Origin: Hymenoscyphus infarciens
Taxonomy: Eukaryota > Ascomycota > Leotiomycetes > Helotiales > Helotiaceae
Assembly (NCBI GenBank): GCA_001414345.1
Contig: LLCB01000185.1
Span: 53,013 to 117,012 of the forward strand
Reading direction: 5' to 3'
DNA: 64,000 bases
The position numbers and the translations under genes are program-made. The notes under the pieces were generated by a model, which was given only the letters and a program-made list of their open reading frames with translations, was not told the origin of the DNA and ran no database searches. Positions 48,871-61,080 of the stretch are shown piece after piece (position 1 is the first letter of the stretch; the number at the start of each line of letters is the position of its first letter).

Positions 48871-49560
48871 TTATTTGTAGCTTTATTAGCCTTTTTAGCT
48901 TTATTAGCTTCTAGGTTATTACTAGATTCTATTCTAGCTTCTTCTAATATAAGTTTAGATATAAGAATATTTATATTAATTTTAGATAAATCTTTTCCTA
49001 GCTCTTTATATTTTCTTAATATAAAACCTTTAAAGCTACTATTAAGCCCTTTAAATATAATCTAAGCTATATAGCTTTTAGATATTAGATGTCTTAAGTC
49101 TTTAAGATATAAAGCTATATTCTATATAACACTTATATATTTATCGACGTTCTTATAAGAGCTTTGGCTAGATTTAATAATTATATCTAGGTATTAACTA
49201 ATTAGATTAAAACTAGATTCCTTATATATAGCTATTATATACGCCTATATAGTATTAGAGCTAGTTTTATCTTTAAACTAGTCTATATTATTAATAGATA
49301 TAATAGACTTAATAGCTCCTAAGGCTTTTTAGCTATTTCTAGTATAGTTAGAGTTATGTTCCTTATATTTAACACTAAGCTCTATTGACCTAGGTTTTCT
49401 ATTTATATAGTATAGATCTTTATTAGGTCTAGTAATAAATAAGTCTATATATAATATAAATCTATTAATTTCTAGAAAGAGTTTAGCCTCTTTATACTAT
49501 TCTATATAGTTGGTTTTTCTAACTAATTTACTACTTTTAAAAGAACTAAAAGATATTATA
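48871..49560 (-). mobile_element. RIP-degraded Ty1/Copia gag fragment, minus strand
   Basis: On the minus strand the frame shows a gag_2/UBN2-type pattern: a LDIIIKSSQSSYKNVDKYI segment, a LKDLRHLISKSYIA helix and a FKGLNSSFKGFILRKYKEL helix, with TAG codons in between. The order and spacing match the Copia gag seen intact-like at 62.6 kb only in type, not in sequence, so it is a different Copia family. Confidence 0.5.
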
Positions 49561-50514
49561 GTTTAACGAAAGAGCGTGTTTTAGTTAAGAGAAGGATTAA
49601 TATAAAAAATTCGTATAGTTACGTAATATTAAAAAGTAGTTAGAAAACTAGAATTTTTATTATTCTAGAACCTACTAGACTAAAATAGTAATATAGTAAA
49701 GGGTTTATATACTCTTAGAGTAATATAAGTATAAAGAATGTTTTTATAAATTAAGAAGTTATCTAGTTTTAGGCTTAAGAGGAAGCTTATTATATACTTC
49801 GTTAAATATCGCTAGCTAGATAGAGTATATAAGGTCTTTAAACTAGTCTTTACGAAAAATAGCTTTTGTTTCTAGGCGTTTAAATATACTAGTAAGACAG
49901 TCTGTTTTAGTAGTACTTAGTATAAGGCTTTCTAGTAAGCTAGTATACCTGATGTTAGTGCTAACTATACTACTAAGACAATGTTTAGTAATAAGGTTTT
50001 AAGATAAAAAGCTACTATATAAGTTAATTAGAGTAATACTAAGCTAGAGGATAGATATAATAGGCTAATCTTTAAAGTTACCTTAGTTCTAAGATATTTT
50101 AATAACGTAGTATCTATTAAGTAAAGCTTAGAGTCTAAGATATATACTAATAATTGTTTTAAAGTCTTGTTATCTAATTATAAGAATAGCCTTAGTTCTT
50201 AATTAAATTATCTATTTAATAGAATAGAGGTTAAAATAACGTAATATTATATAGTATAATATAAGGAGGTACTAATCTTAACTCTTAGTTATCTAACTAT
50301 AAGAAGTAAGAAGATAAAAAACTAGTAATTCTATAGAGTATACTCTTTGCTTATAATGTACTAGACTAAGATAGGCGCTTAGTAATCTACTAGGGCGTAG
50401 TATAAGAGGTAAGTAGACTAGTAATATCTTTTAAAAGAAAACCTTGAAAAAATAAAAATAAAAACTCTTAACAATGTAGAATCGGAAGTAATCGACGTAT
50501 TATATAAGAGGGTA
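49561..50514. repeat. RIP-degraded AT-rich block, not identified
   Basis: This AT-rich, stop-filled sequence joins the minus-strand Copia gag to TA-flanked copy C. It may include the LTR and leader of that Copia element. No motif is recognised. Confidence 0.6.
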
Positions 50515-52317
50515 CTGTACTGCCGAACCGCTATTTACTCAACTCCGGTTCGACTCCGATTTGACTCCGGTTCGACTCCGGTTCGACTCCGATTCGGCTC
50601 CGATTCGGCTCTGATTCAAATCAAGGTTAACCTAGGATCGGATTATGTTCCGAGCGGCTCGGAACCAGTTCAGAACCAGTTCAGAACCAGTTCAGAACCA
50701 GTTCGGAACCAGCTCGGAACCAGCTCGGAACCAGTTCGGAACCAGAGCCAAATTAGTTCAGAACCAGAGCCAAATTAGTTTCTTCATCCGTAACACCTTG
50801 AACGTATCTGATTCAGAGTCGACTTTAGTTCCGAACTGGTTCGGAACTGGTTCAGAACTGGTTCGGAACTGGTTCAGAACTGGTTCGGAACTGGCTCAGA
50901 ACAAGGTTAGAGCTAGTTTTAGGCTAGTACTAAAAAAGAATTAAGAATAAAAGAGCTTGAAAAAGAGCTTGAAAAAGGACTTGAATTTGAAATCACGTGA
51001 TCAGGTATTACGTGGCTACACTACTCTTACGTAACATGCCCTGGTTCGTCGAATGCCCGAGTTCTGCTTCCACCAATTCCACCGAATGTTCCACCGAATG
51101 TTCCACCGAATGTTCCACCGACCCATGACGTCATCCCTGTATGTATGCCTCGATGTGATTGGTTCGACCGGTCGGTCGGTCAGTCGGTCGGTCGGTCAGT
51201 CGGTCGGAAACTATAAGGCACGCACGTTAGTTTAGGAAGTAAGGGTGGAAACAGTACGTACCGTATATAAGAGCGACAGCGATAGCGACAACGATGACGT
51301 AGATGACAAATCCGAGGCATCTGATTCGCTCTGCTAAAAGTCCGACCGTGAAATATGCCTGTACTAGCCGATATTGTTCGACGACGTGGAATTGACCGGG
51401 GTAGCGAATGCGACGAAGACGACGTGGATTACAATGCCGATAAGCGGCCCGATGCCGAGTAACGAATGCGATACGATGGCGAGAGAGAGTTATCGTCGTC
51501 GTCGTCGTCGAAGTATCGAAGTCGAAGTGTCGTGTCGAAGTATCGAAGTCGTCGAAGTCGTCGAAGTCGTCGAAGTCGTCGAAGTCGAAGGTGGGGGTGG
51601 CCCGTGCGTACGCCAAGCCCACTACGTAGCTAGTTGTACGTAGTGTACCGTGTTCGGTAAGAGCGACCCTGGTACGAAAGCCACGCCCCACCGGGTGACC
51701 CACTTTAGTCACGTGACTTTTATTTTTCTATATGCTTATAGCCCTAATTCTAAGGATTATTAATATATAATTACTAATCAAAGTTAATATGTAAAAAGTC
51801 GCTTAAATCGCCTTTGAAAAAAAAAACACTCTCTCTAGACTTTTTACTTTTTCTTCTAAGTACTTTTTAGGTATTAATATACTACTAAGTTATAGCTAGT
51901 ATATACTAAAGCTAATATTAGTTATAATAGAATAGCTTAAGCTACTTAGAACTACTCGGAATAGGTTCGGAATAGGTTCGGAACCTCTCTGAATAAGTTC
52001 TAAATAGGTTCTGAATAGGTTCTAAATAAGTTCTGAATAGGTTCAGAACCTTTCTGAACTACGGTCTAGCTATAGCTCCGAACGTTTCGACGATTCAGAA
52101 TAGGTTCTGAACCTATTCAGAGAGGTTCCGAACCTATTCAGAACCTATTCCGAACCTATTCAGAACCTATTCAGAACCTATTCCGAACCTATTCAAAACC
52201 TATTCAGAACCTATTCCGAACCTATTCCGAACCTATTCAGAACCTATTCCAAACCTATTGAAATCGATTCAATACCGATTTGAACTAGGTTTGAGTAAAA
52301 GCGAGTGGGCATATACG
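50515..52317 (-). mobile_element. TA-flanked non-autonomous element, type 2, copy C
   Basis: The 1.80-kb element lies between TA dinucleotides (50513-50514 and 52318-52319). In this orientation one end starts CTGTACTGCCGAACCGC and the other end, read inward, CGTATATGCCCACTCGC; the two are imperfect inverted repeats (TGCC...CGCT.TTTACTCAA). Each arm has an inverted pair of 11-bp tandem arrays: GTTCAGAACCA units at 50667-50750 against GTTCGGAACTG units at 50828-50900, and ATTCAGAACCT-type units in the other arm (51950-52260). The shared core lies between CACGTG at 50994 and 51710. This is the best-preserved type 2 copy. No transposase is present. Confidence 0.75.
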
Positions 52318-52830
52318 TATCTAACGCGAAAGTGATACTAGGTTACGTAAAACAAAGTTGTGTAGAAATAAACTATGCCTAGCCTATAACCTCTTAGAAA
52401 GGTTATAGTTCACAAAGCAACAATAGATTATATAAGAAGTGAAAGGTAAAAAAAGAATTAATTAACTTAAATGAAAAACTAAGAAGCTATCTACTCTATA
52501 TACATATAGGCTATAGCCAGCCTTCTAGTCTAATACTAGTATAGTTCTAAGTCTAAAACTACAGATATAACTAATCCGTTAGATAGTGTTAATTCGTATA
52601 CTCGGATAGTGTTTAGTCCGTCGGATAGTATTCAGTCCGTTGGATAGTGTTACTTAGATAGTATTCAGTCTATTAGATAGTATTCAGTCTATTAGATAGT
52701 ATTTAGTCTATTAGATACTAGTGATCTATATTAGGTACCGTTTGTCTAGGCTACGTATCGTCGATCTAGAGATATTAGAGATATTATGCTATACTAGCAT
52801 AATTAAGTACTAGTATAAGTGCTTATTATA
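52318..52830. repeat. RIP-affected spacer with a tandem repeat
   Basis: The left part (52330-52560) recurs in reverse orientation at about 58480-58760, so it belongs to another repeat family, perhaps an LTR. At 52568-52720 a unit of about 20-25 bp of the form GGATAGTGTTCAGTCCGTT repeats six to seven times with decreasing similarity. The region to 52830 has no recognisable coding remains. Confidence 0.55.
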
Positions 52831-55800
52831 TACTAATAAGAGAGGTTCAGAACCTATTCAGAGAGGTTCCAAGGTTCTAATCCTATTTAAAGAGGTTCTA
52901 AACCTATTCTGAATTGTTGAATTAATTAGAGCTATAGCTAGCTATAGTTTAGAGAGGTTCTAAGGTTCCGATTATATTTAGAGAGGTTCTAAACCTATTT
53001 AGAGAGGTTCCGAGGTTCTAATTCTATTTAGAAGGGTTTAGAACTTATTTAGAGAGGTTCTAAACCTATTCTAAATCGTTGAATTAATTAGAGCTATAGC
53101 TAGCTATAGTTTAGAGAGGCTCGGAGTAGTTCCGAGTAGTTCTAGGTAGCTTATACTATTCTATTATAACTAATACTAGCTTTAGTATATACTAGCTATA
53201 TACTTACATGCCCTCTACTAGGGTTTTGAGCTAGTATTAACTTAGACTTAATACCGGTTTAATACCAGTTCAAGATATTAATACGTTTTATAAAACGATT
53301 TAAAGTAATTTAAGCCGATTTATAAAACGATTCAAAGTAAGAAACCGATTTATAAAACGATTTAAGGTAATTTAAGCCGATTTATAAAACGATTCAAAGT
53401 AAGAAACCGATTTATAAAACGATTCAAGGTAATTTAAGCCGATTTATAAAACAATTCAAAGTAAGAAACCGATTCATAAAACAATTTAAAGTGATTTATA
53501 AAACGATTTAAAGTAAGAAACCGATTTATAAAACGATTTAAAATTATAAACTAACTTATAATCTAGCTCTTAACTTAGTTTAAAAAATATGTCTAAAATA
53601 AAGTACTTAGAAGAAAAAATAAAAAGTCTAGAGAGAGTGTTTTTTTTTTTAAAGGCGATTTAAGAGACTTTTTATATATAAACTTTAATTAGTAATTATA
53701 TATTAATAATCCTTATAAATAGGGCTACTAGCCTATAAAAAATAGAAGTCACGTAACTAAAGTGGGTCACATGGTAGGGCGTGGCTTTCGTACTAGGGTC
53801 GCTCTTACCGAATACGGTACACTACGTATAACTAGCTACGTAACCGCCAAGACCTACAGGCGCACAGGCCACCCCCACCTTCGACTTCGACTTCGACTTC
53901 GACTTCGACTTCTTCGACTTCGACATCTTCGACTTCGACACTTCACTTTGACGACGACGACGACGACGATAACTATCTATCGCTATCGTATCGCATTTAC
54001 TCGGTATTAGGCCGCTTATCGGCATCGTAATCTAGGTCGTCTTCGTCGTATTCGCTACCCCGGTCAATTCCACGTCGTCGAGGCATATTTCACGGTCGGA
54101 CTTTCAACAGAGCGAATAAGAAGCCCTAAATTAGTCACCTAGCGAATCAGAAGCATCGGATTTGTTATCTACGTCATCGCTGTCGCTGTCGTTGTCGCTG
54201 TCGCTGTCGCTTTTACGGTACGTACTATTTCCACCCTTACTTCCTGAACTGACGTGTATACCTTATAGTTTCTAACCGACTGACTGACTAACCGACCAAC
54301 TGACTAACTGACCGACTAATCCAACTAATCAAATCGAGGCATATATACAGAGATGACGTTATTTAGGTCGGTGGAATATTCAGTGGAATTAGTAGAATTA
54401 GTAGAATTAGTGGAATTAGTAGAATTGGTAGAATTAGTAGAATTAGTAGAAGCAAGACTCAGGTATTTAACGAACTAGGGCATGTTATATAAGAGTAGTA
54501 TAGCTACGTAATATACGCCTGATTACGTAATTCCAGTCTTTTTTTATATTCGCTAGTAATTTTTTTACTAATTTAAGGCTACTCTAATACTAAGTTACTA
54601 CTAGTTTAAGGCGGGTCTAGAATTAAGTTAAACTAGTTTAAGGCGGGTCTGACACTAACTTAACTCACCTGACCCGGTTCATAACCCGGTTCGACTCACT
54701 AAAACGAGTCAGGTTTTACTGCTATGAATTATCTTAAGTCAGTTTTAAAGCATGTTTAACCTAGTTCTTAAATCATTTTAAACTACTTTAATCTAGTTTA
54801 TAAACTAGCTCGAACACGCTTCTAGAATCGGTCTAAATCACCTTGAGTTAGGGTTGAACCGGATTCAACCCCGTCTTAAAACCCTCGCTAGTTGGTAGTA
54901 AAGTATTCGTAGTATAATAATACTTAAAAAGTACTTAGAAGAAAAAATAAAAAGTCTAGAAAGAGTGTTTTTTTTTTTAAGAGCGATTTAAGCGACTTTT
55001 TATATATTAACTTTAATTAGTAAGTATATATTAATAATCCTTATTTTTAGAGCTACTAGTATATAAGTTTTATTATATTACGTAACTAAAGTAGGTTACC
55101 TAGTAGGGCGTGGCTCTTATACCAGGGTCGCTCTTGCCAAACACGGTACACTATATATAACTAGCTACATAGCAGGCTTAGCGTACGCACAGGCCACCCC
55201 TACCCCCACCTTCGACTTCGACTTCGACTTCGACTTCGACTTCGACTTCGACACTTTACTTCAACGACAACGACGACGACGACGACGATAATAACTATCT
55301 CTCGCTATTATATTACATTTATTACTTAGTATTAGGCCGCTTATCAGCATTATAATCCACGTTATCTTCGTCGTATTCACTACCCTGGTCAATTCTACGT
55401 TATTGAATAATAATAATAATATACCTCTTCTTTTTCAACGATTTAGATATATTTTATAGTCAGACTTTTAGTAGAGCGAATCAGAAGCCTTAGATTTATT
55501 ATCTACGTTATCGCTATCCCTCTTATATATAGTACGTACTATTTCTACCCTTACTTCCTAAACTAACATATATGCCTTATAGTTTCTAACTAACCGACTA
55601 ACTAACCAACTAACTAATTAAACCAATTATATTAAGACATATATATAAGGATAACGTCATTTGAGTTAGTAGAATATTCAATAGAACATTTAGTAGAATA
55701 ATCGGTGGAATTAGTAGAATTAGTAGAAGTAGGACTCGGGCATTTAGGTATATTATATAAGAGTAGTATAGCCACGTAATATATACCTAATCACGTGATT

Positions 55801-56273
55801 TTAAATTTAAGTCCTTTTTTCAACCTCTTTAAGCTCTTTTATTCTTAATTCTTTTTTAATACTAGCCTAAAACTAGCTCTAACCTTGTTCTAAACTAGTT
55901 CTAAACCAGTTCTAAACTAGTTCTCAGCCAGTTCCGAACTAGTTTAGAACTATTTATATAAAGTCGACTTTAGATTAGATACGTTTAAAGTATTATAGAT
56001 TAAGAAACTAATTTAGCTCTCTTTTAGACCTAGCTCTAAATCGGTTCTAAACTAGCTCTAAACTAGTAGAACCTCTCTAAACCAGTTCTAAACCAGTTCT
56101 AAACCGGTTCTAAATCGGTTCTAAATCAGTTCTAAACTAATAGAACTACTTAGTACTCTAATACTAATCCGACCTTAGGTCGACCTTAATTCAAATCGGA
56201 GTTAAATCGGAGTCGAATCGGAGTCGAATCAGAGTCGAATTAGTATTAAGCAAATAGCAGTTCGGCAGTATAG
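52831..56273 (+). mobile_element. TA-flanked element, type 2, copy E, split by copy D
   Basis: The left arm (52831-53202) carries the AGAGAGGTTC/GAACCTATTC arrays and the GCTTATACTATTCTATTATA segment seen in copies C and F. It is interrupted at a TA by copy D, and the same sequence resumes after D at 54904, continuing through the core to the right terminus GCAGTTCGGCAGTATAG at 56273, followed by TA. The extreme left terminus (CGTATATGCCC) is not found, so the copy is truncated there. The core lies between degraded and intact CACGTG sites near 55078 and 55794. Confidence 0.7.
53203..54903 (+). mobile_element. TA-flanked non-autonomous element, type 1, copy D, nested in copy E
   Basis: The 1.70-kb full copy starts CTTACATGCCCTC after TA 53201-53202 and ends TTGGTAGTAAAG before TA 54904-54905. 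It has the type 1 left array (GATTTATAAAACGATT units, 53290-53545), the core with a long GACTTC microsatellite (53878-53970), and the right arm with CCTCGCTAGTTGG. Comparison with copy C shows that it interrupts a type 2 arm exactly at a TA. Open frames over the microsatellite begin with non-ATG codons or encode simple repeats and are not genes. Confidence 0.8.
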
Positions 56274-56605
56274 TATAAGTTATATCTCTTTAAGTAATTA
56301 TAACTTTAAGTCTTTAGAATATTTTAATATAGACATTTTAGGTCTACTTAGAATTAAAAGACTTTTAGATAAAATATATACTCTTATATATATATGTTAT
56401 AAAACTAGAGCTATATTTATATATATTATAAAGTATAACTTAAAAGCTTTTAAGTAGCTAGTTAAAACGAATAACTTATTAAAAAATCAATTTAATAAAA
56501 GTATTAAAGGTTTATACTTAGATAATACTAAGGAATTTAAGTCTAATAAGTAGAATACTTATATTAAAAACTAAGGTATTATATATAACTATACTAGTCT
56601 ATATA
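56274..56605 (+). mobile_element. Copia integrase core fragment (copy 3, left part)
   Basis: The plus frame reads SLEYFNIDILGL, then YKTRAIFIYIIK, then LYLDNTKEF, which is the D...D part of the Ty1/Copia integrase catalytic core (DNGGEF region), with TAG/TAA where RIP has hit. It ends at a TA into which copy F is inserted. The left side abuts the right terminus of copy E. Confidence 0.65.
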
Positions 56606-58396
56606 CTATACTACTGAACTGCTATTTACTTAATACTAATTCGACTCTGATTTAACTCCTATTCAACTCTAATTTAAACTAAGATTAACCTAGAGTCAGA
56701 TTAGTATTAGAGTAGTTCAATTAGCTTAGAACTAATTCGGAACCGATTTAGAACTAGTTTAGAACTGGTTTAGAACTGGTTTAGAGAGGTTCTACTAGTT
56801 TAGAGCTAGTTTAGAACCGATTTAGAGCTAGGTCTAAAAGAGAGCTAAATCAGTTTCTTAATCTATAACACCTTAAACGTATCTAATCTAGAGTTAACTT
56901 TGTATAAATAGTTCTAAACTAGTTTAGAACTGGTTTAGAACTAGCTTAGAACAAGGTTAGAGCTAGTTTTAGGCTAGTACTAAAAAAGAATTAAGAATAA
57001 AAGAGCTTAAATTTGAAATTACGTAATTAGGCGTATATTATATAGCTATACTACTCTTACGTAATATACTTAAATGCCCGAGTTCTACTTCTACTAATTC
57101 TACTAATTCTACCAATTCCACTAATTCTACTAATTCTACCAATTCTACTAATTCTACTAATTCCACCGATTAATCTACTAATTATTCTACCGACCTAAAT
57201 AACGTTATCTCTATATATATACCTTAATATAATTAGTTTGATTAGTCGGTTAGTCGGTCAATTAGTTAGTTAGTTAGTCGGTTAGAAACTATAAGGCACA
57301 TACGTTAGTTTAAGAAGTAAGGGTAGAAATAGTACGTACTATACGTAATAGCGACAGCGACAACGACAGCAATAACGTAGATAATAAATTAGAGGCTTCT
57401 AATTTACTTTACTAGAAGTCTAACTATGAAATTTGCTTAAATCGTTAAAAAAGAAGGGGTATATTATTATTATTATTTAACGACGTAGAATTAACTAGAG
57501 TAGCGAATACGACGAATATAACGTAGATTATAATACTAAGTAATAAAGGCAATATAATAGTAATAGAGAGTTATTATTCTTATTATTGTCGTCGTTGTCG
57601 TCGAAGTAAAGTATCGAAGTCGAAGTATTGAAGTATCAAAGTCGTCGAAGTCGTCGAAGTCAAAGTCGAAGTCGAAGGTAGAGGTAGCTCGTATATACGC
57701 TAAGCCTACTACGTAGCTAGTTATATATAGCGCACCGTGTTTAGTAAGAGCGACTCTAGTATAAGAGCCACGCCCTACTAGGTAACTCACTTTAGTTATA
57801 TAATATAATAAAACTTATACGCTAGTAGCCCTAAATATAAGGATTATTAATATATACTTACTAATTAAAGTTAATATATAAAAAGTTACTTAAATCGCCT
57901 TTAAAAAAAAAAACACTCTCTCTAGACTTTTTATTTTTTCTTCTAAGTACTTTTTAGGTATTAATATACTACTAATATATAGCTAGTATATACTAAAGCT
58001 AGTATTAGTTATAATAGAATAGCTTAAGCTACTTAGAACTACTTAGAATAGGTTCAGAATAGAGTCAGAACCTCTCTAAATAGGTTCCGAACCTTAGAAC
58101 CTCTCTAAATAGGTTCCAAACCTCTCTAAATATAATCGGAACCTTAGAACCTCTTTAAACTATAGCTAGCTATAGCTCTAATTAATTCAACGATTTAGAA
58201 TAGGTTTAGAACCTCTCTAAATAGGATCTAAACCTTAGAACCTCTCTAAATATAATTAGAACCTCTCTAAATAGGATCAGAACCTTAGAACCTCTCTAAA
58301 TAAGATCGGATACTATGTCGACTCTTACTTAAGCTATTAAAATCGATTTAATACTACTTTAAACTAGTTTTAAGTAAAAGCAAGCGGGCATATACG
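56606..58396 (-). mobile_element. TA-flanked non-autonomous element, type 2, copy F, nested in Copia integrase
   Basis: The 1.79-kb full copy lies between TA 56604-56605 and TA 58397-58398. Termini are CTATACTACTGAACTGC and, inward from the right, CGTATATGCCCGCTTGC, as in copy C after RIP. The core CACGTG sites are both RIP-altered (TACGTA at about 57020, TATATAA at about 57796). The 11-bp arrays are recognisable but more degraded than in C. Confidence 0.8.
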
Positions 58397-58440
58397 TAGT
58401 TATAAATAGAATAGTATTATAGAAAGACTTAATTAATACT
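58397..58440 (+). mobile_element. Copia integrase core fragment (copy 3, right part)
   Basis: Immediately after the right TA of copy F the integrase frame resumes (…NSIIERLN), matching the N-G-x-x-E-R region that normally follows the interrupted part, including the third catalytic Glu. Similarity is lost at about 58440, so this Copia copy is truncated. Confidence 0.55.
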
Positions 58441-58774
58441 AGTAGTATTTAATAGACTACTTAGTAATTAATATCTAATAGAGATCGATACTATCTAATA
58501 AACTAAATACTATCTAAGTATATAGATTAATACTATCCAACGGATTACTTAGTTATCTCTATAATTTTAGACTTAGAGCTATACTATTATTAGACTAGAA
58601 GGCTAGATATAGCCTATATATATATATAGAGTAGATAGCTTCTTAGTTTTTATTTAAGTTAATTAATTCTTTTTCACCTTTTACTTCTTACGTAATTCAC
58701 TGTTGCTTTACTTTGTAAACTATAACTAATCTAAGAATATATATATATAGAGTAGATAGCTTCTTAGTTTTTAT
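58441..58774. repeat. RIP-degraded spacer sharing sequence with 52330-52740 in reverse
   Basis: Words such as GTAGATAGCTTCTTAGTTTT and the TAATACTATCTAA repeats match the reverse complement of the 52.3-52.7 kb spacer. The GTAGATAGCTTCTTAG word also occurs twice here (58632 and 58751), hinting at a small duplication next to the Copia LTR. The family is not identified. Confidence 0.5.
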
Positions 58775-59272
58775 TATAATATATATAATAATATAAGATT
58801 AGTAAGTCAGGGATTTAAAGAATTTAAGACTAAGATAATAAAGTTATTATAAATAATTTATAAATTAGGCTATAGGCTACCTAGGATCACGTGCTTAATC
58901 TTATATAGGCCTATTTAGTAAGCCTAATAAGTATGTTATATAACTACGCGTCTATAACGTGTTAGAGGCTCTCTAGAATAACGCGTTAATATATAGACCT
59001 AAAATAAAGGATCCTTTATTTTAGCTCTTTATCTTAAAAGTATAAAGAAATCGCTAGATTAGTATAAGTCTACTACTTTAGTAGATATTACGTGCTATAG
59101 ACCTGATTCTACACCTGGTTCTATACGCTAAGACTACTAAGCCTTCGGTCTATATAAGAGGGCCTTAGAGATACTAAAAAGACCTTAACATATATATATA
59201 CTTATATATTTATATATATATAATTTATATATATTTACTTCTTAATTGCTTTATTATATAACTATTCTTATA
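58775..59272 (+). mobile_element. 5' LTR of Copia copy 1 (RIP-degraded)
   Basis: This 498-bp segment aligns along its whole length with the 500-bp LTR at 62108, with mainly C-to-T and G-to-A differences. The terminal TGTAA...TTACA of the younger copy read TATAA...TTATA here. A TATATAAG promoter-like word near 59150 and the primer-binding-site equivalent right after 59272 fit an LTR. Confidence 0.8.
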
Positions 59273-60762
59273 TAGTAGTAATACCTTCCTACGACAAATA
59301 TATAAGTATTTAGAAGCTTAAGAGCTCTGTGAATTATAAAGTCTAGGCTATATATACTCAGGCTTTCCTTACTAAAGAAGGACAAATCAAATTAATTATA
59401 TCTTATATTATAGGCGACTCTAAACAAGAGCTCAAAGTATTAAGTAATATAATATTACTTATAGAAGACAGCCTACTTCTATAAATTCAAGATAAGAATA
59501 CTACTAAAGCTACTTAAGACGTATTTAAGAACCTCTATAGTCTTAAAGAGTTCTCTTCTAAGTTTATACTATATAGAGAGTTCTTTAATACCTCTTTAAA
59601 AAGGTTCTCTTCTATAGAAGAATACCTTAATAAGGTTAAATATCTTAGTAATTAATTAAGAGCTAAAGGTATAGAACTACCTAGATAGGTAGTTATAGCC
59701 TAGGTACTTAATAATCTAAGTAAGGATTATAAGAATATTATATCTAATATAACTTAATTCTTATAAAATAATATTACTACCTATACTATAGAGAACTTAT
59801 TCTCTAATCTTATAAACGAGTCTAAAAGATAAGAGTCTAAAAAAGAAGAAGCTTTTATAAGCTCTACTTCTTATAAGAACTATAAAGGAAAGAAGCCTTA
59901 TAAGATTATAAAAGAGAAATACTATACCTATTATAAGTAGGCTATATACTTTATAAATAAGTATTACTATCTTAATCTATAAAAAGCATCTAAAGGCTTC
60001 GTATTTAAAAAGGGTATACTTACATGCCCTCTACTAGGGTTTTGAGCTAGTATCAACTTAGACTTAATACCGGTTTGATACCGGTTCAAGATATTAATAC
60101 GTTTTATAAAACGATTTAAAGTAATTTAAGCCGATTTATAAAACGATTCAAAGTAAGAAACCGATTCATAAAACGATTTAAGGTAATTTATAAAACGATT
60201 CAAAGTAATAAACCGATTTATAAAACGATTCAAGGTAATTTAAGCCGATTTATAAAACGATTCAAAGTAAGAAACCGATTTATAAAACGATTTAAGGTGA
60301 TTTATAAAACGATTCAAAGTAAGAAACCGATTTATAAAACGATTTAAGGTAATTTAAGCCGATTTATAAAACGATTTAAAATTATAAACTAACTTATAAT
60401 CTAGCTTTTAACTTAGTTTAAAAAATATGTCTAAAATAAAGTACTTAGAAGAAAAAATAAAAAGTCTAGAGAGAGTGTTTTTTTTTTCAAAGGCGATTTA
60501 AGAGACTTTTTACATATAAACTTTAATTAGTAATTATATATTAATAATCCTTATAAATAGGGCTACTAGCCTATAAAAAATAAAAGTCACGTGACTAAAG
60601 TGGGTCATATGGTGGGGCGTGGCTTTCGTGCCAGGGTCGCTCTTGCCGAACACGGTACGCTACGTATAACTAGCTACGTAACCGCCAAGACCTACGGGCG
60701 CACGGGCCACCCCCACCTTCGACTTCGACGACTTCGACTTCGACATCTTCGACTTCGACACT

Positions 60763-60793
<31 letters not shown>

Positions 60794-61048
60794 TAACCAT
60801 CTATTAATATCGCCATCGCATCGCGTTCCTTACTCAGCATCGGGCCGCTTATCGGCATCGTAATCCAGGTCGTATTCGTCGCATTCGCTACCCCGGTCAT
60901 TTCCACGTCGCCGAATAACAACAACATACCCCTTGTTTTTCGACGATTTAGGCATATTCCACGGTCGGACTTTCAGCAGAGCGAATCAGAAGCCCTGAAT
61001 TGGTCACCTAGCGAATCAGAAGCATCGGATTTGTCATCTACGTCATCG

Positions 61049-61080
<32 letters not shown>

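Noticed and set aside
50645..50944. 99-codon open frame of repeated Asn-Gln-Phe-Gly-Thr-Ser-like units
   Set aside because: It is the translation of the 11-bp tandem arrays of a type 2 element, not a gene.
51227..51712. 161-codon open frame in copy C and related frames in D, F and G (53762-54010, 57536-57790, 60591-60863)
   Set aside because: The frames share a start region because the elements are homologous, but they begin mostly with GTG/TTG or run through triplet microsatellites and diverge completely after them, so they are not conserved proteins.
50660..52270. CRISPR-like repeat-spacer pattern in the short arrays
   Set aside because: Units are head-to-tail 11-mers without spacers, in a eukaryotic transposon; not a CRISPR array.
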